DNA of 12,437 nucleotides from CAZOSF01 sp964582415 (lineage in GTDB: Bacteria; Bacteroidota; Bacteroidia; Flavobacteriales; Flavobacteriaceae): positions 1 to 12,437 of the forward strand of contig CAZOSF010000068.1 in assembly GCA_964582415.1 (NCBI GenBank), read 5' to 3'. A program made the position numbers and the translations under genes. The notes below the pieces were generated by a model. The model searched no databases. It had not been told where the DNA came from and saw only the letters and a program-made list of their open reading frames with translations. Shown here one piece after another: positions 1 to 6,121 of this stretch (its first letter is position 1; each line of letters starts with the position of its first letter).

Positions 1-738
1 ACTCCAGGATTGGCAGCGACGTATTATTCAGATTTCGATTTTCAGGTATTTCCAGGATTGGATATTGGCTACCGATATTCCAACCAATGGCAGGTTTATG
101 CCAATGTTGGATATACCTATCGGATACCCACTTATACCGACTTGTTCTATAGTGATCCAACAACTTTGGGGAATGCTAATTTAGAACCGGAAAAAGCCTT
201 TGCTGAAGAGTTGGGAGTGCGCTATCATACAAACCATTTCCGAATGGGAATTGCTTTGTTCAACAGGGATAGTGACAACCTGATAGACTATGTAAAAGAA
301 AATGAAGAAGACTTATGGCAAGCTACAAATATCCGGTCGTTAAACACGAAAGGTGTTGAGGTGGAAAGCGAGCTTCAGTTTCAGTGGAATGGCTATTCCC
401 AGCAGCTAGTATTGGGGTATACCTATATCGAAGATGAAATTAAGGATCTTGACCTAGCCTTTTCTCGTTACAGTATCAATTCCTTGAAGCAACAATGGAC
501 GGGTGCTTTTCGATCACAATTCGTTCCTTGGCTAAAACAGAGTATCATAGTTAAGCATGCCCAACGAACGCAAGGTGAATCCTATACAGTGTTGGATGCT
601 TCCCTTACTGTGCTTTGGAGAGGGTTTGAACTCTCGGTAATTGGAAACAATCTTTTCAATGAAACCTATTCGGAAACGAATTTAGTGCCTATGCCCAAAG
701 GGAATTTCCTCTTCGGACTCACCTACAAACTTCAATAA
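1..738 (+). CDS. TonB-dependent outer-membrane receptor, C-terminal part (5' end outside window)
   Basis: The frame is open from base 1, so the gene begins before the window; 245 codons are visible before the TAA stop at 736-738. The protein shows alternating aromatic/polar beta-strands typical of a 22-strand outer-membrane barrel. An early extracellular-loop segment (YRIPTYTDLFY, then a NANLEPEKA-like stretch) is characteristic of TonB-dependent receptors. It ends with the classic last strands, GNNLFNETYSE and FLFGLTYKLQ, closing on a strand with aromatic residues as BAM substrates do. Such receptors import iron complexes, cobalamin or other ligands using TonB-ExbBD energy. The visible part looks closest to the BtuB/siderophore type rather than the large SusC type, but the substrate cannot be read because the plug domain is missing. 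No terminator is visible in the 67 bases before the next gene. Confidence 0.9.
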   Translation, partial: TPGLAATYYSDFDFQVFPGLDIGYRYSNQWQVYANVGYTYRIPTYTDLFYSDPTTLGNANLEPEKAFAEELGVRYHTNHFRMGIALFNRDSDNLIDYVKENEEDLWQATNIRSLNTKGVEVESELQFQWNGYSQQLVLGYTYIEDEIKDLDLAFSRYSINSLKQQWTGAFRSQFVPWLKQSIIVKHAQRTQGESYTVLDASLTVLWRGFELSVIGNNLFNETYSETNLVPMPKGNFLFGLTYKLQ

Positions 739-773
739 ATCTGGGAGTGGTTTGTTAAGAAAATATTATCAAG

Positions 774-801
774 TTGTTTCGTAAATTTGATTTTAATTTT
801 G
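774..801 (+). promoter_or_regulatory. Candidate Bacteroidota promoter for the cupin-like gene
   Basis: TAATTTTG (794-801) matches the -7 consensus TAnnTTTG and has TTG (774-776) 17 bases upstream. Only four bases separate it from the ATG at 806, which would make the mRNA leaderless or nearly so. A second match, TAAATTTG (782-789), would give a leader of about 12 nt but has no well-spaced TTG. Which one is used cannot be decided from sequence. Confidence 0.5.
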
Positions 802-805
802 GACT

Positions 806-1669
806 ATGGAGTTAAAAGCGATCGATAGGGTTACCACCATCACGAAGGAAGAATTCCTGAAAAACTACTTTCAGCCACAGAAGCCAGTCATTATTGAGCG
901 TTTCATTGAGGATTGGCCTGCCTATTCCAAATGGAATCTGGATTATATGGCGGAAGTGGCAGGAAATAAAGAGGTGCCGTTATATGATGATCGCCCTGTA
1001 GATTATAAGGACGGTTTTAACGAGCCCCATGCCAAAATGCAGATGTCGGAATACATCAATCTGCTAAAAAAAGAACCCACACGTTATCGCATTTTCCTTT
1101 GGAATATTTTAAAGGAGGTACCTCAGTTACAAAACGATTTTAGCTATCCCGATTTTGGGCTGAAGTTGATGAAAGGATTGCCCATGCTCTTTTTCGGAGG
1201 GGAGGACAGCTTTACCTTCATGCACTATGATATAGATTTGGCCAATATTTTTCATTTTCATTTTCATGGAAAGAAACAGATCATTTTATTCGATCAAAAA
1301 CAGAACGACTATCTCTATAAAATTCCACATTCCCTCATCACCAGGGAAGACATCAACTTTGCCAATCCGGACTACGAAAAATGGCCGGCCTTAAAACAGG
1401 CGAAAGGGTATGTCGGTGATTTGGAGCATGGACATGTGTTGTATATGCCAGAAGGGTATTGGCACTACATGCGCTATATTACCCCAGGCTTTTCAATGAG
1501 TTTGAGAGCTATTGCCAGAAACCCGGTTAATTTAGGACGAGCATTGTACAATATTTTCATCATGCGACATTATGATAATATGATGCGTCGTTGGAAGGGT
1601 CAGGCTTGGATTGATGGGAAAAATGAGAAAGCTATAACGCGTACTCATTCCAAATTGGGGATATCTTAG
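806..1669 (+). CDS. Cupin-like (cupin_8 / JmjC-fold) protein, putative Fe(II)/2-oxoglutarate-dependent oxygenase
   Basis: This 287-residue protein has the layout of cupin_8/JmjC-type enzymes. The N-terminal part (about 14-45) has the family's opening pattern 'F...YF.PQKPVII...DWPA'. The double-stranded beta-helix follows. A metal triad is visible as H140-x-D142 (in FMHYDID) and H220 (in PEGYWHYM), with K156/K157 of the HGKKQ segment placed to contact 2-oxoglutarate. These residues are all present, so an active hydroxylase is plausible. Relatives (FIH, tRNA wybutosine hydroxylases, ribosomal oxygenases) hydroxylate proteins or RNA, but the substrate here is unknown. The C-terminal 50 residues form a basic, aromatic-rich helical tail outside the core. 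There is no signal peptide, so it is cytoplasmic. The stop overlaps the stop of convergent recX. Family call is firm, the reaction is inferred. Confidence 0.85.
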   Translation: MELKAIDRVTTITKEEFLKNYFQPQKPVIIERFIEDWPAYSKWNLDYMAEVAGNKEVPLYDDRPVDYKDGFNEPHAKMQMSEYINLLKKEPTRYRIFLWNILKEVPQLQNDFSYPDFGLKLMKGLPMLFFGGEDSFTFMHYDIDLANIFHFHFHGKKQIILFDQKQNDYLYKIPHSLITREDINFANPDYEKWPALKQAKGYVGDLEHGHVLYMPEGYWHYMRYITPGFSMSLRAIARNPVNLGRALYNIFIMRHYDNMMRRWKGQAWIDGKNEKAITRTHSKLGIS

Positions 1670-2142
1670 GAGAGATTGTTTACTTTTTCCCAAACGAGAT
1701 GAGGTTCCCACCCCCGATAGAATAGGTAATCGGCCAGTTTCTTTTTTTTCTTTTGAAGGTTGGTTTCACCCGACAATTGTCGAAGTCGTTTTTCTACCAA
1801 ATCTTCAAAGGTTTCCAAGTATGAATTTTCGGGGATTTCCTTGAGGGCAAGTTGAATGTTATAGTTACTGATGTCACGCAGCTTCAATTCCCGAACAATA
1901 CGATTGCGCCCCCATTTCTTTACCCGAAATTTTCCTCTGGCAAAGCTTTGGGCAAATCGGCTTTCATTTAAATAATTGTTTTGAATAAGATGGTGGACGA
2001 TATGGTCAACGACAGTCGGAATCATTCGCATTTCCTTCAATTTAGAACGTACTTCTTGATGGCAGCGTTCCTGATAGGCACAATACCGCTCCATACGTAA
2101 TTGAGCCTCTTCAACAGTAAACGATGAGTGCGTTTCCTTCAT
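1666..2142 (-). CDS. recX: Regulatory protein RecX
   Basis: RecX binds RecA filaments and modulates (usually limits) their activity in recombination and the SOS response. The 158-residue length fits the family. The sequence shows the three-repeat helical architecture: a first repeat with 'RYCAYQERCHQEVRSKL', a second with 'LIQNNYLNESRFAQSFAR.K', which is the RecX signature (Y(L/I)(N/D)(E/D).RFA), followed by the basic 'KWGRNRIVRELK' segment, and a third near the end with 'KLADYLFYRGW'. The ATG at 2142 is chosen because the N-terminus aligns with the family and a promoter-like box lies just upstream. recA is not in the window, as is common for Bacteroidota recX. The gene converges on the cupin-like gene and the two share bases 1666-1669. 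Confidence 0.93.
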   Translation of the reverse strand: MKETHSSFTVEEAQLRMERYCAYQERCHQEVRSKLKEMRMIPTVVDHIVHHLIQNNYLNESRFAQSFARGKFRVKKWGRNRIVRELKLRDISNYNIQLALKEIPENSYLETFEDLVEKRLRQLSGETNLQKKKKKLADYLFYRGWEPHLVWEKVNNLS

Positions 2143-2146
2143 GGTC

Positions 2147-2172
2147 TAAAGATAGCATTCTTCGTTTCTCAA
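2147..2172 (-). promoter_or_regulatory. Candidate promoter of recX, directly abutting the start codon
   Basis: Read on the minus strand, TATCTTTA (2154-2147) differs from TAnnTTTG only in the last base. It is followed by four bases (GACC) and the recX ATG. A TTG (2172-2170) lies 15 bases upstream, slightly short of the usual spacing. If used, the transcript would be leaderless. Confidence 0.35.
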
Positions 2173-2190
2173 GAAAAATAGTGGTATAAA

Positions 2191-2217
2191 AAAACCCCTT
2201 CGTAAGGAAGGGGTTTT
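2191..2217 (-). terminator. Rho-independent terminator of the RNase G gene
   Basis: An 11-bp stem pairs AAAACCCCTTC (2191-2201) with GAAGGGGTTTT (2207-2217) around a 5-base loop. On the minus strand it is followed by a T-run. It starts eight bases beyond the stop of the ribonuclease gene and separates it from recX. Confidence 0.9.
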
Positions 2218-2224
2218 TAGGATA

Positions 2225-3769
2225 TTAAATTTCGCTACCATCTTTATCGGTAAAGTGGTATTCGAGGTACGTGTAAGCATCTCTAGGTTGAATTCTAACC
2301 CATTTTTTGTGCTCCATGAACCATTTGGTTCGCACAGATGGAAAGCCCTTCGTTAGAAAGGCCGCTATAAAAGGATGTGTGTTTAGGGTTATCTTTTTAT
2401 AGTCTTTTTGAAAGAGCTTTTTCAAGTCTTCGGTAATCTTTTGTACCAGTACAATGGGGGCTTCAATTTCATCGTCTTCACCAATGGCATTTGGGTTTTC
2501 TTCTCGGGTCTTGATATTGACTTCCGGACGAACCCGCTGACGTGTTATTTGAATGAGTCCAAATTTACTGGGAGGGAGAATTTTGTGCTTTGCTTTGTCA
2601 TCGCTCATTTCATCTCGAAGGTGTTGGTAGAGTTTCTTTCGGTTCTCTGCCTTTGCCATATCGATGAAGTCGATTACGATAATACCCCCCATATCGCGTA
2701 GACGTAACTGACGTGCTACTTCGCTGGCGGCAAGCATATTTACTTCCAAAGCGGTATCTTCTTGTGTCTTCGATTTATTGCTTCGGTTACCACTGTTCAC
2801 GTCGATAACGTGCATGGCTTCCGTATGTTCGATGACCAGGTAAGAACCTTTGGCTCCCGAAACGGTTTTCCCGAACGATGTTTTAATCTGTCGTTCGATG
2901 CCAAACTTTTCGAAAATGGGAACTTTGGAATCGTAATACTTTACAATATTCTCTTTTTTGGGTGCAATGGATTGCACGTAATCTTTTATTTGCACATAAA
3001 GGTTTTCATCATCGATATGAATTGCTGTAAAATTATCATTAAACATATCACGAATGATGGAAGTTCCTTTATGAAGCTCACTAAGCACCTTACTGGGGAG
3101 GTGCGCCCCTCGTAGCTTTTTGCACATCGCATTCCAGCGATCCATCAGATTTTGTAAATCTTTATCCAGTTCTGCTACTTTTTTACCCTCGGCAACAGTT
3201 CGTATAATCACGCCAAAACCTTTTGGTTTGATACTCATAATGAGTCGCTTCAACCGGTCCTTTTCTTCACTGGAGGCAATCTTTTGTGAAATGGACACCC
3301 TATCCGAGAAGGGGACCAAAACGATATACCGTCCTGCAATGGAGAGCTCAGAACTAATTCTGGGCCCTTTGGTGGAAATGGGTTCTTTAACGATTTGTAC
3401 CAAAATAGATTGATTATTCTTTAGTACGTCATTGACGCCACCATGTTTATCAATCTCTTTTTCAAATGGGAAATTCTTTAAAGAGAAATCTCTTAATTTT
3501 CCTGTGCTTACACGTTTTACGAATTTCAAAAGGGAGAGGACTTTCGGGCCAAGATCATGATAATGCAAAAAAGCATCCTTTTCGTAGCCAACATTTACGA
3601 AGGCTGCATTCAATCCTGGCACCGTTTTCCGAATCTTGGCGATAAACACGTCGCCAACGGAAAATCGGCTATCCTCTTCATCCTTATGTAATTCGATTAG
3701 TTTTCCATCTTTTAAAAGGGCAAAATCAACTTGTTGTGAACTGGATCTGATAAATAATTCGTAGTTCAC
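2225..3769 (-). CDS. rng: Ribonuclease G/E family endoribonuclease (Bacteroidota type)
   Basis: This endoribonuclease cleaves single-stranded RNA and works in rRNA maturation and mRNA decay. The 514-residue protein is of RNase G length, without the long scaffold tail of RNase E. An S1 RNA-binding domain spans roughly 37-155, interrupted by an insertion (about 80-118). It begins with VGDVFIAKI and 'PGLNAAFVNVGYEKDAFLH'. The DNase I-like catalytic core carries both metal-binding aspartates: D323 in VIDVNSG and D367 in GGIIVIDFIDM (equivalent to D303 and D346 of E. coli RNase E). The C-terminal small domain includes 'KWFMEHKKWVRIQP'. The CPxC zinc-link cysteines of proteobacterial RNase E/G are absent. 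The start is GTG: an in-frame TGA lies two codons upstream, and the N-terminal ELFIRSSSQQVDFALL matches the family. A structured leader of about 170 bases and a terminator separate it from the upstream HU operon. Confidence 0.95.
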   Translation of the reverse strand: MNYELFIRSSSQQVDFALLKDGKLIELHKDEEDSRFSVGDVFIAKIRKTVPGLNAAFVNVGYEKDAFLHYHDLGPKVLSLLKFVKRVSTGKLRDFSLKNFPFEKEIDKHGGVNDVLKNNQSILVQIVKEPISTKGPRISSELSIAGRYIVLVPFSDRVSISQKIASSEEKDRLKRLIMSIKPKGFGVIIRTVAEGKKVAELDKDLQNLMDRWNAMCKKLRGAHLPSKVLSELHKGTSIIRDMFNDNFTAIHIDDENLYVQIKDYVQSIAPKKENIVKYYDSKVPIFEKFGIERQIKTSFGKTVSGAKGSYLVIEHTEAMHVIDVNSGNRSNKSKTQEDTALEVNMLAASEVARQLRLRDMGGIIVIDFIDMAKAENRKKLYQHLRDEMSDDKAKHKILPPSKFGLIQITRQRVRPEVNIKTREENPNAIGEDDEIEAPIVLVQKITEDLKKLFQKDYKKITLNTHPFIAAFLTKGFPSVRTKWFMEHKKWVRIQPRDAYTYLEYHFTDKDGSEI

Positions 3770-3785
3770 GATTCATCAATTTTTG

Positions 3786-3801
3786 TCCCGCTAGGGCGGG
3801 A
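3786..3801. repeat. GC-rich palindrome in the leader of the RNase G gene
   Basis: TCCCGC (3786-3791) pairs perfectly with GCGGGA (3796-3801) around a TAGG loop. It lies 17 bases upstream of the GTG start, without a T-run, so it is not a terminator. It resembles the palindrome at 4055-4071 in beginning with GTCCCG on one strand, and may be a REP-type repeat or a leader stem. Confidence 0.55.
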
Positions 3802-3825
3802 TGGATTAAACAAATTTTACACAGG

Positions 3826-3848
3826 AAGGGTTCCTTTGGGGAACCTTT
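3826..3848. other. Second stem-loop in the RNase G leader
   Basis: AAGGGTTCC (3826-3834) pairs with GGAACCTTT (3840-3848), one G-U pair included, around a 5-base loop. It stands in the 172-base interval between the upstream terminator and the ribonuclease start. There is no good T-run, so a leader structure is more likely than a terminator. Confidence 0.45.
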
Positions 3849-3924
3849 TGCCTGTAGAAATGGCTAGGAAAACGAGATCCTAACAATTTCAAATTTCAAA
3901 GAGCGTTGAAATACGTTCAAAAGA

Positions 3925-3950
3925 AAAAAGTAGTCAAAAAACTACTTTTT
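3925..3950 (-). terminator. Rho-independent terminator overlapping the end of the small basic gene
   Basis: AAAAAGTAGT (3925-3934) pairs with ACTACTTTTT (3941-3950) around a CAAAAA loop. On the minus strand the stem runs into a T-rich tract. The stop codon and last lysine codons of the small basic gene lie inside the stem. It should end the HU operon before the ribonuclease leader. Confidence 0.75.
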
Positions 3951-4034
3951 CTTTTTGTGGCGGTTAGCGCGTCTTCTTTTCTTACGCTTGTGGGTCGCCA
4001 CCTTATGTCTTTTTCTTTTTTTACCGCTGGGCAT
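3942..4034 (-). CDS. 30-residue extremely basic protein, probable small ribosome-associated protein
   Basis: The minus-strand ATG at 4034 opens a 30-codon frame ending in TAG. The product begins MPSGKKRKRHKVATHKRKK and ends in RRRANRHKKKK. About two thirds of the residues are Lys, Arg or His, with no acidic residue, hydrophobic core or membrane segment. Such composition is typical of small ribosomal proteins that thread into rRNA. I recall near-identical peptides being widespread in Flavobacteriia and a small extra large-subunit protein (named bL38) being modelled in a Flavobacterium ribosome; I cannot confirm it is the same one. It lies 51 bases downstream of HU and is probably co-transcribed with it. 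The GC-rich palindrome at 4055-4071 separates them, and its own terminator begins within its last codons. Existence as a gene is well supported, role is inferred. Confidence 0.8.
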   Translation of the reverse strand: MPSGKKRKRHKVATHKRKKRRRANRHKKKK

Positions 4035-4054
4035 ATTAAAGTTTGTTTTATGGC

Positions 4055-4071
4055 CCCGTCCGAACGACGGG
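4055..4071. repeat. GC-rich palindrome between HU and the small basic gene
   Basis: CCCGTC (4055-4060) pairs with GACGGG (4066-4071) around CGAAC. No T-run follows in either direction, so it should not terminate strongly. As an intercistronic stem it could act as an RNA-stability or processing site, or be a REP-like repeat related to the one at 3786-3801. Confidence 0.5.
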
Positions 4072-4085
4072 ACTTGATTAAATGA

Positions 4086-4376
4086 TTACTTTACCTCCAC
4101 ATTGGTTTTTACACCTTCAACAAATACTTTCGCTGGTTTGAATGCTGGAATATTGTGGGCGGGGATTTTAATAGTTGTGTTTTTTGAAATGTTTCTACCG
4201 GTTTTTTCGGCTCTTGTTTTGATGATAAAACTACCGAATCCTCTTAGGTAAACATTGTCGCCATTTTCCAATGAATTTTTCACTTCATCCATGAAGGTCT
4301 CTACAGTAGCTTGGACATCACCTTTTTCCATTCCTAATTTCTCTGAAATTTTCGCTACGATATCTGCTTTCGTCAT
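4086..4376 (-). CDS. hup: HU-family histone-like DNA-binding protein
   Basis: HU dimers bend and compact DNA in the nucleoid and assist replication, recombination and transcription. The 96-residue protein covers the whole family fold. The N-terminal helices (TKADIVAKISEKLG and about 22-38) lead to the dimerisation core with the signature 'LRGFGSFIIKTRAEKTGRN' (about 44-62), the basic beta-arm, and the arm-tip region IKIPAHNIPAFKPAK with the conserved intercalating proline in the 'IPA' element. The C-terminal strand is extended by a few residues (VEGVKTNVEVK). The ATG gives the canonical start. A strong promoter match lies about 60 bases upstream. It is the first gene of a minus-strand pair with the small basic peptide, so nucleoid and ribosome components may be co-expressed. 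Confidence 0.96.
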   Translation of the reverse strand: MTKADIVAKISEKLGMEKGDVQATVETFMDEVKNSLENGDNVYLRGFGSFIIKTRAEKTGRNISKNTTIKIPAHNIPAFKPAKVFVEGVKTNVEVK

Positions 4377-4433
4377 TATTTATAGGTTTTAAAAAATTAT
4401 AGTACTAAATCGCGGTTTGTTTTTTCAAGACGG

Positions 4434-4466
4434 CAAATATACGACTTTTAAAATCAAATAATCAAA
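4434..4466 (-). promoter_or_regulatory. Bacteroidota sigma-A-type promoter of the HU operon
   Basis: On the minus strand TTTG (4466-4463) is followed after 21 bases by TATATTTG (4441-4434), a perfect TAnnTTTG. The expected start near 4428 gives an A-rich 5' leader of about 50 nt before the HU ATG. Confidence 0.75.
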
Positions 4467-4499
4467 TCGTAACCATCTAAAATTTAAAGACATATAGCG

Positions 4500-4507
4500 T
4501 ATTTTTG
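4500..4507 (+). promoter_or_regulatory. Candidate -7 box of mutY, four bases from the ATG
   Basis: TATTTTTG fully matches TAnnTTTG. The mutY ATG follows after only four bases (AGAC), so transcription would begin at or beside the start codon. No TTG is found at the expected distance upstream, which lowers confidence. Confidence 0.45.
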
Positions 4508-4511
4508 AGAC

Positions 4512-5579
4512 ATGCCAAAAACACTCCCTAAATTTACTAAAAAACTGATAATCTGGTATTTAGAGAATAAAAGAAACTTGCCTTGGAGAGATACCACCGA
4601 TCCCTATCGAATTTGGCTTTCCGAAATTATCCTACAACAAACTAGAGTTTCACAAGGATTGCCCTACTATGAACGTTTTCTGGAGCATTTCCCTAAGGTG
4701 CAAGACCTTGCTTCAGCCGATGAATCAGAAGTTCTTAAGCTTTGGCAAGGTTTGGGGTATTACTCAAGGGCAAGAAACCTGCATCGCACTGCAAAGATGG
4801 TGGTTGATACCTATAAAGGTATTTTTCCCAACTCCTACAGCGAGCTTTTAAAATTGAAAGGGGTAGGGGACTATACCGCCAGTGCCATCGCTTCCATCTG
4901 CTTCCATGAGCCCGTTGCTGTGGTGGATGGAAATGTGTATCGGGTGTTGAGCCGGGTATTTGGGATGGAAACCCCAATCGATTCGACCAAGGGTTTTAAG
5001 GAGTTTAAACAATTGGCCCAGGAACTCATCGATCCGGAACACCCCGGAACCTTTAATCAGGCCCTTATGGAATTTGGCGCGAGATATTGCGTACCCTCCA
5101 ACCCGAATTGTGAAGATTGTATTTTTAAGGATACTTGTATTGGCTTTCAAACGAACAGTGTGGGCGAATATCCTGTGAAGTCGAAGAAGACAAAAGTACA
5201 AATTCGCTATTTCAACTACCTCGTTTTTTTAGATGCACAGGGGAGAACCCTTTTGGAAAAACGGACAGGAAAAGGGATTTGGCAAAATCTGTATCAATTC
5301 CCCCTTATCGAAAGTAAAAGAGAAATACAGGTAGGGGAACTAAGAAAACATCACGATTTTCTAGAGCGGATTTCAGAATATGAAATTTCTTCCATCGTTA
5401 CCTATAATGATGGGTTGATTACCCACAAACTAAGCCATCAGCATTTGAAGATACAATTCTGGATTGTGGAAATGGAAAACCTGCCCCAAGGAGGCATCGA
5501 AAGTAAAGAGCTGCACCAAAAACCAGTGCCTGTTGTTTTGGCAAATTTTATTTCCAAATTCCCTCCATTTCAACTCTAA
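4512..5579 (+). CDS. mutY: A/G-specific adenine DNA glycosylase MutY
   Basis: MutY removes adenine mispaired with 8-oxoguanine or G and so prevents G:C to T:A mutations. The 355-residue length is normal. The N-terminal glycosylase domain begins with LPWRDTTDPYRIWLSEIILQ and contains the catalytic glutamate E38. The helix-hairpin-helix (LKGVGDYTASAIAS, 115-128) is followed by the catalytic aspartate D139 in AVVDGNV. The [4Fe-4S] loop is complete: C193-x6-C200-x2-C203-x5-C209. The C-terminal NUDIX-like domain (about 230-345), which reads 8-oxoG, retains the THKLSHQHL segment with S308-H309. It is divergent from HU and heads the block mutY-ssb-gldE-gldD. Every key residue is present, so the enzyme should be active. 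Confidence 0.97.
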   Translation: MPKTLPKFTKKLIIWYLENKRNLPWRDTTDPYRIWLSEIILQQTRVSQGLPYYERFLEHFPKVQDLASADESEVLKLWQGLGYYSRARNLHRTAKMVVDTYKGIFPNSYSELLKLKGVGDYTASAIASICFHEPVAVVDGNVYRVLSRVFGMETPIDSTKGFKEFKQLAQELIDPEHPGTFNQALMEFGARYCVPSNPNCEDCIFKDTCIGFQTNSVGEYPVKSKKTKVQIRYFNYLVFLDAQGRTLLEKRTGKGIWQNLYQFPLIESKREIQVGELRKHHDFLERISEYEISSIVTYNDGLITHKLSHQHLKIQFWIVEMENLPQGGIESKELHQKPVPVVLANFISKFPPFQL

Positions 5580-5606
5580 AATTTTACCTATATTTAAATG
5601 CAATAG

Positions 5607-5633
5607 TTGTTACCTTTGTGACTTTTAAATTTG
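5607..5633 (+). promoter_or_regulatory. Candidate promoter of ssb-gldE-gldD
   Basis: TAAATTTG (5626-5633) is a full TAnnTTTG match, four bases before the ssb ATG, with TTG (5607-5609) 16 bases upstream. An overlapping alternative is TACCTTTG (5611-5618), which would leave a leader of about 15 nt but lacks a TTG at the right distance. One of them probably drives ssb and the downstream gld genes. Confidence 0.5.
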
Positions 5634-5637
5634 AACT

Positions 5638-6099
5638 ATGACAGGGACATTGAATAAAGTAATGCTTATTGGGCATACCGGAGATGAAATCAAGATGACG
5701 TATTTTGAAGGAGGAGGCTGTATAGGTAGGTTCCCATTGGCAACCAATGAGACCTATACCAATCGAACCACCGGTGAAAAAGTGACCAACACCGAATGGC
5801 ATAATATTGTGATGCGAAACAAAGCCGCTGAGGTGTGCGAAAAATATTTGCGAAAGGGAGATCGTATCTACGTTGAGGGGCGTATCAAAACCCGTAAGTG
5901 GCAAGACGAGCAAGGCAATGATCGCTACAGTACTGAAATTCAATGCACCGATTTTACCTTTTTAACGCCTCGTGCGGAAAGCGGTGTAAATCCAGGGTAT
6001 GAATCGCAAACTACTGCGGCATCCAAACCCGCCCCAATAATGGAGCAACCTTCTATGTCTTCTCAGGAAGAGGATGAAGAGGATGACCTTCCGTTTTAA
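5638..6099 (+). CDS. ssb: Single-stranded DNA-binding protein SSB
   Basis: SSB tetramers coat single-stranded DNA during replication, recombination and repair, and recruit partners through an acidic C-terminal tip. Residues 1-112 form the OB fold: it opens with TGTLNKVMLIGHTGDEIKM, continues with 'FPLATNETYTNR', the signature 'TEWHNIVMRNKAAEVCEKYL' and 'YVEGRIKTRKWQDEQGNDRY'. A disordered linker rich in Ser, Thr and Pro (about 113-143) ends in the acidic tip EEDEEDDLPF, matching the universal DD(I/L)PF. The tail is short, total length 153. It lies 58 bases after mutY and 22 before gldE, in the order seen in gliding flavobacteria. Confidence 0.97.
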   Translation: MTGTLNKVMLIGHTGDEIKMTYFEGGGCIGRFPLATNETYTNRTTGEKVTNTEWHNIVMRNKAAEVCEKYLRKGDRIYVEGRIKTRKWQDEQGNDRYSTEIQCTDFTFLTPRAESGVNPGYESQTTAASKPAPIMEQPSMSSQEEDEEDDLPF

Positions 6100-6121
6100 T
6101 GTCTAACCAATCGAATACAAT

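Noticed and set aside
2408..3413. Three plus-strand open frames opposite the ribonuclease gene
   Set aside because: They lie wholly antisense to a well-conserved RNase G/E gene, show no recognisable domain, and look like chance open frames.
4055..4071. Palindrome after HU as a terminator
   Set aside because: No T-run on either strand; more likely a processing or repeat element.
4735..5317. Several short open frames in other frames and on the minus strand within mutY
   Set aside because: MutY is complete with all catalytic and cluster residues; the alternatives have low-complexity or atypical composition and no start context.
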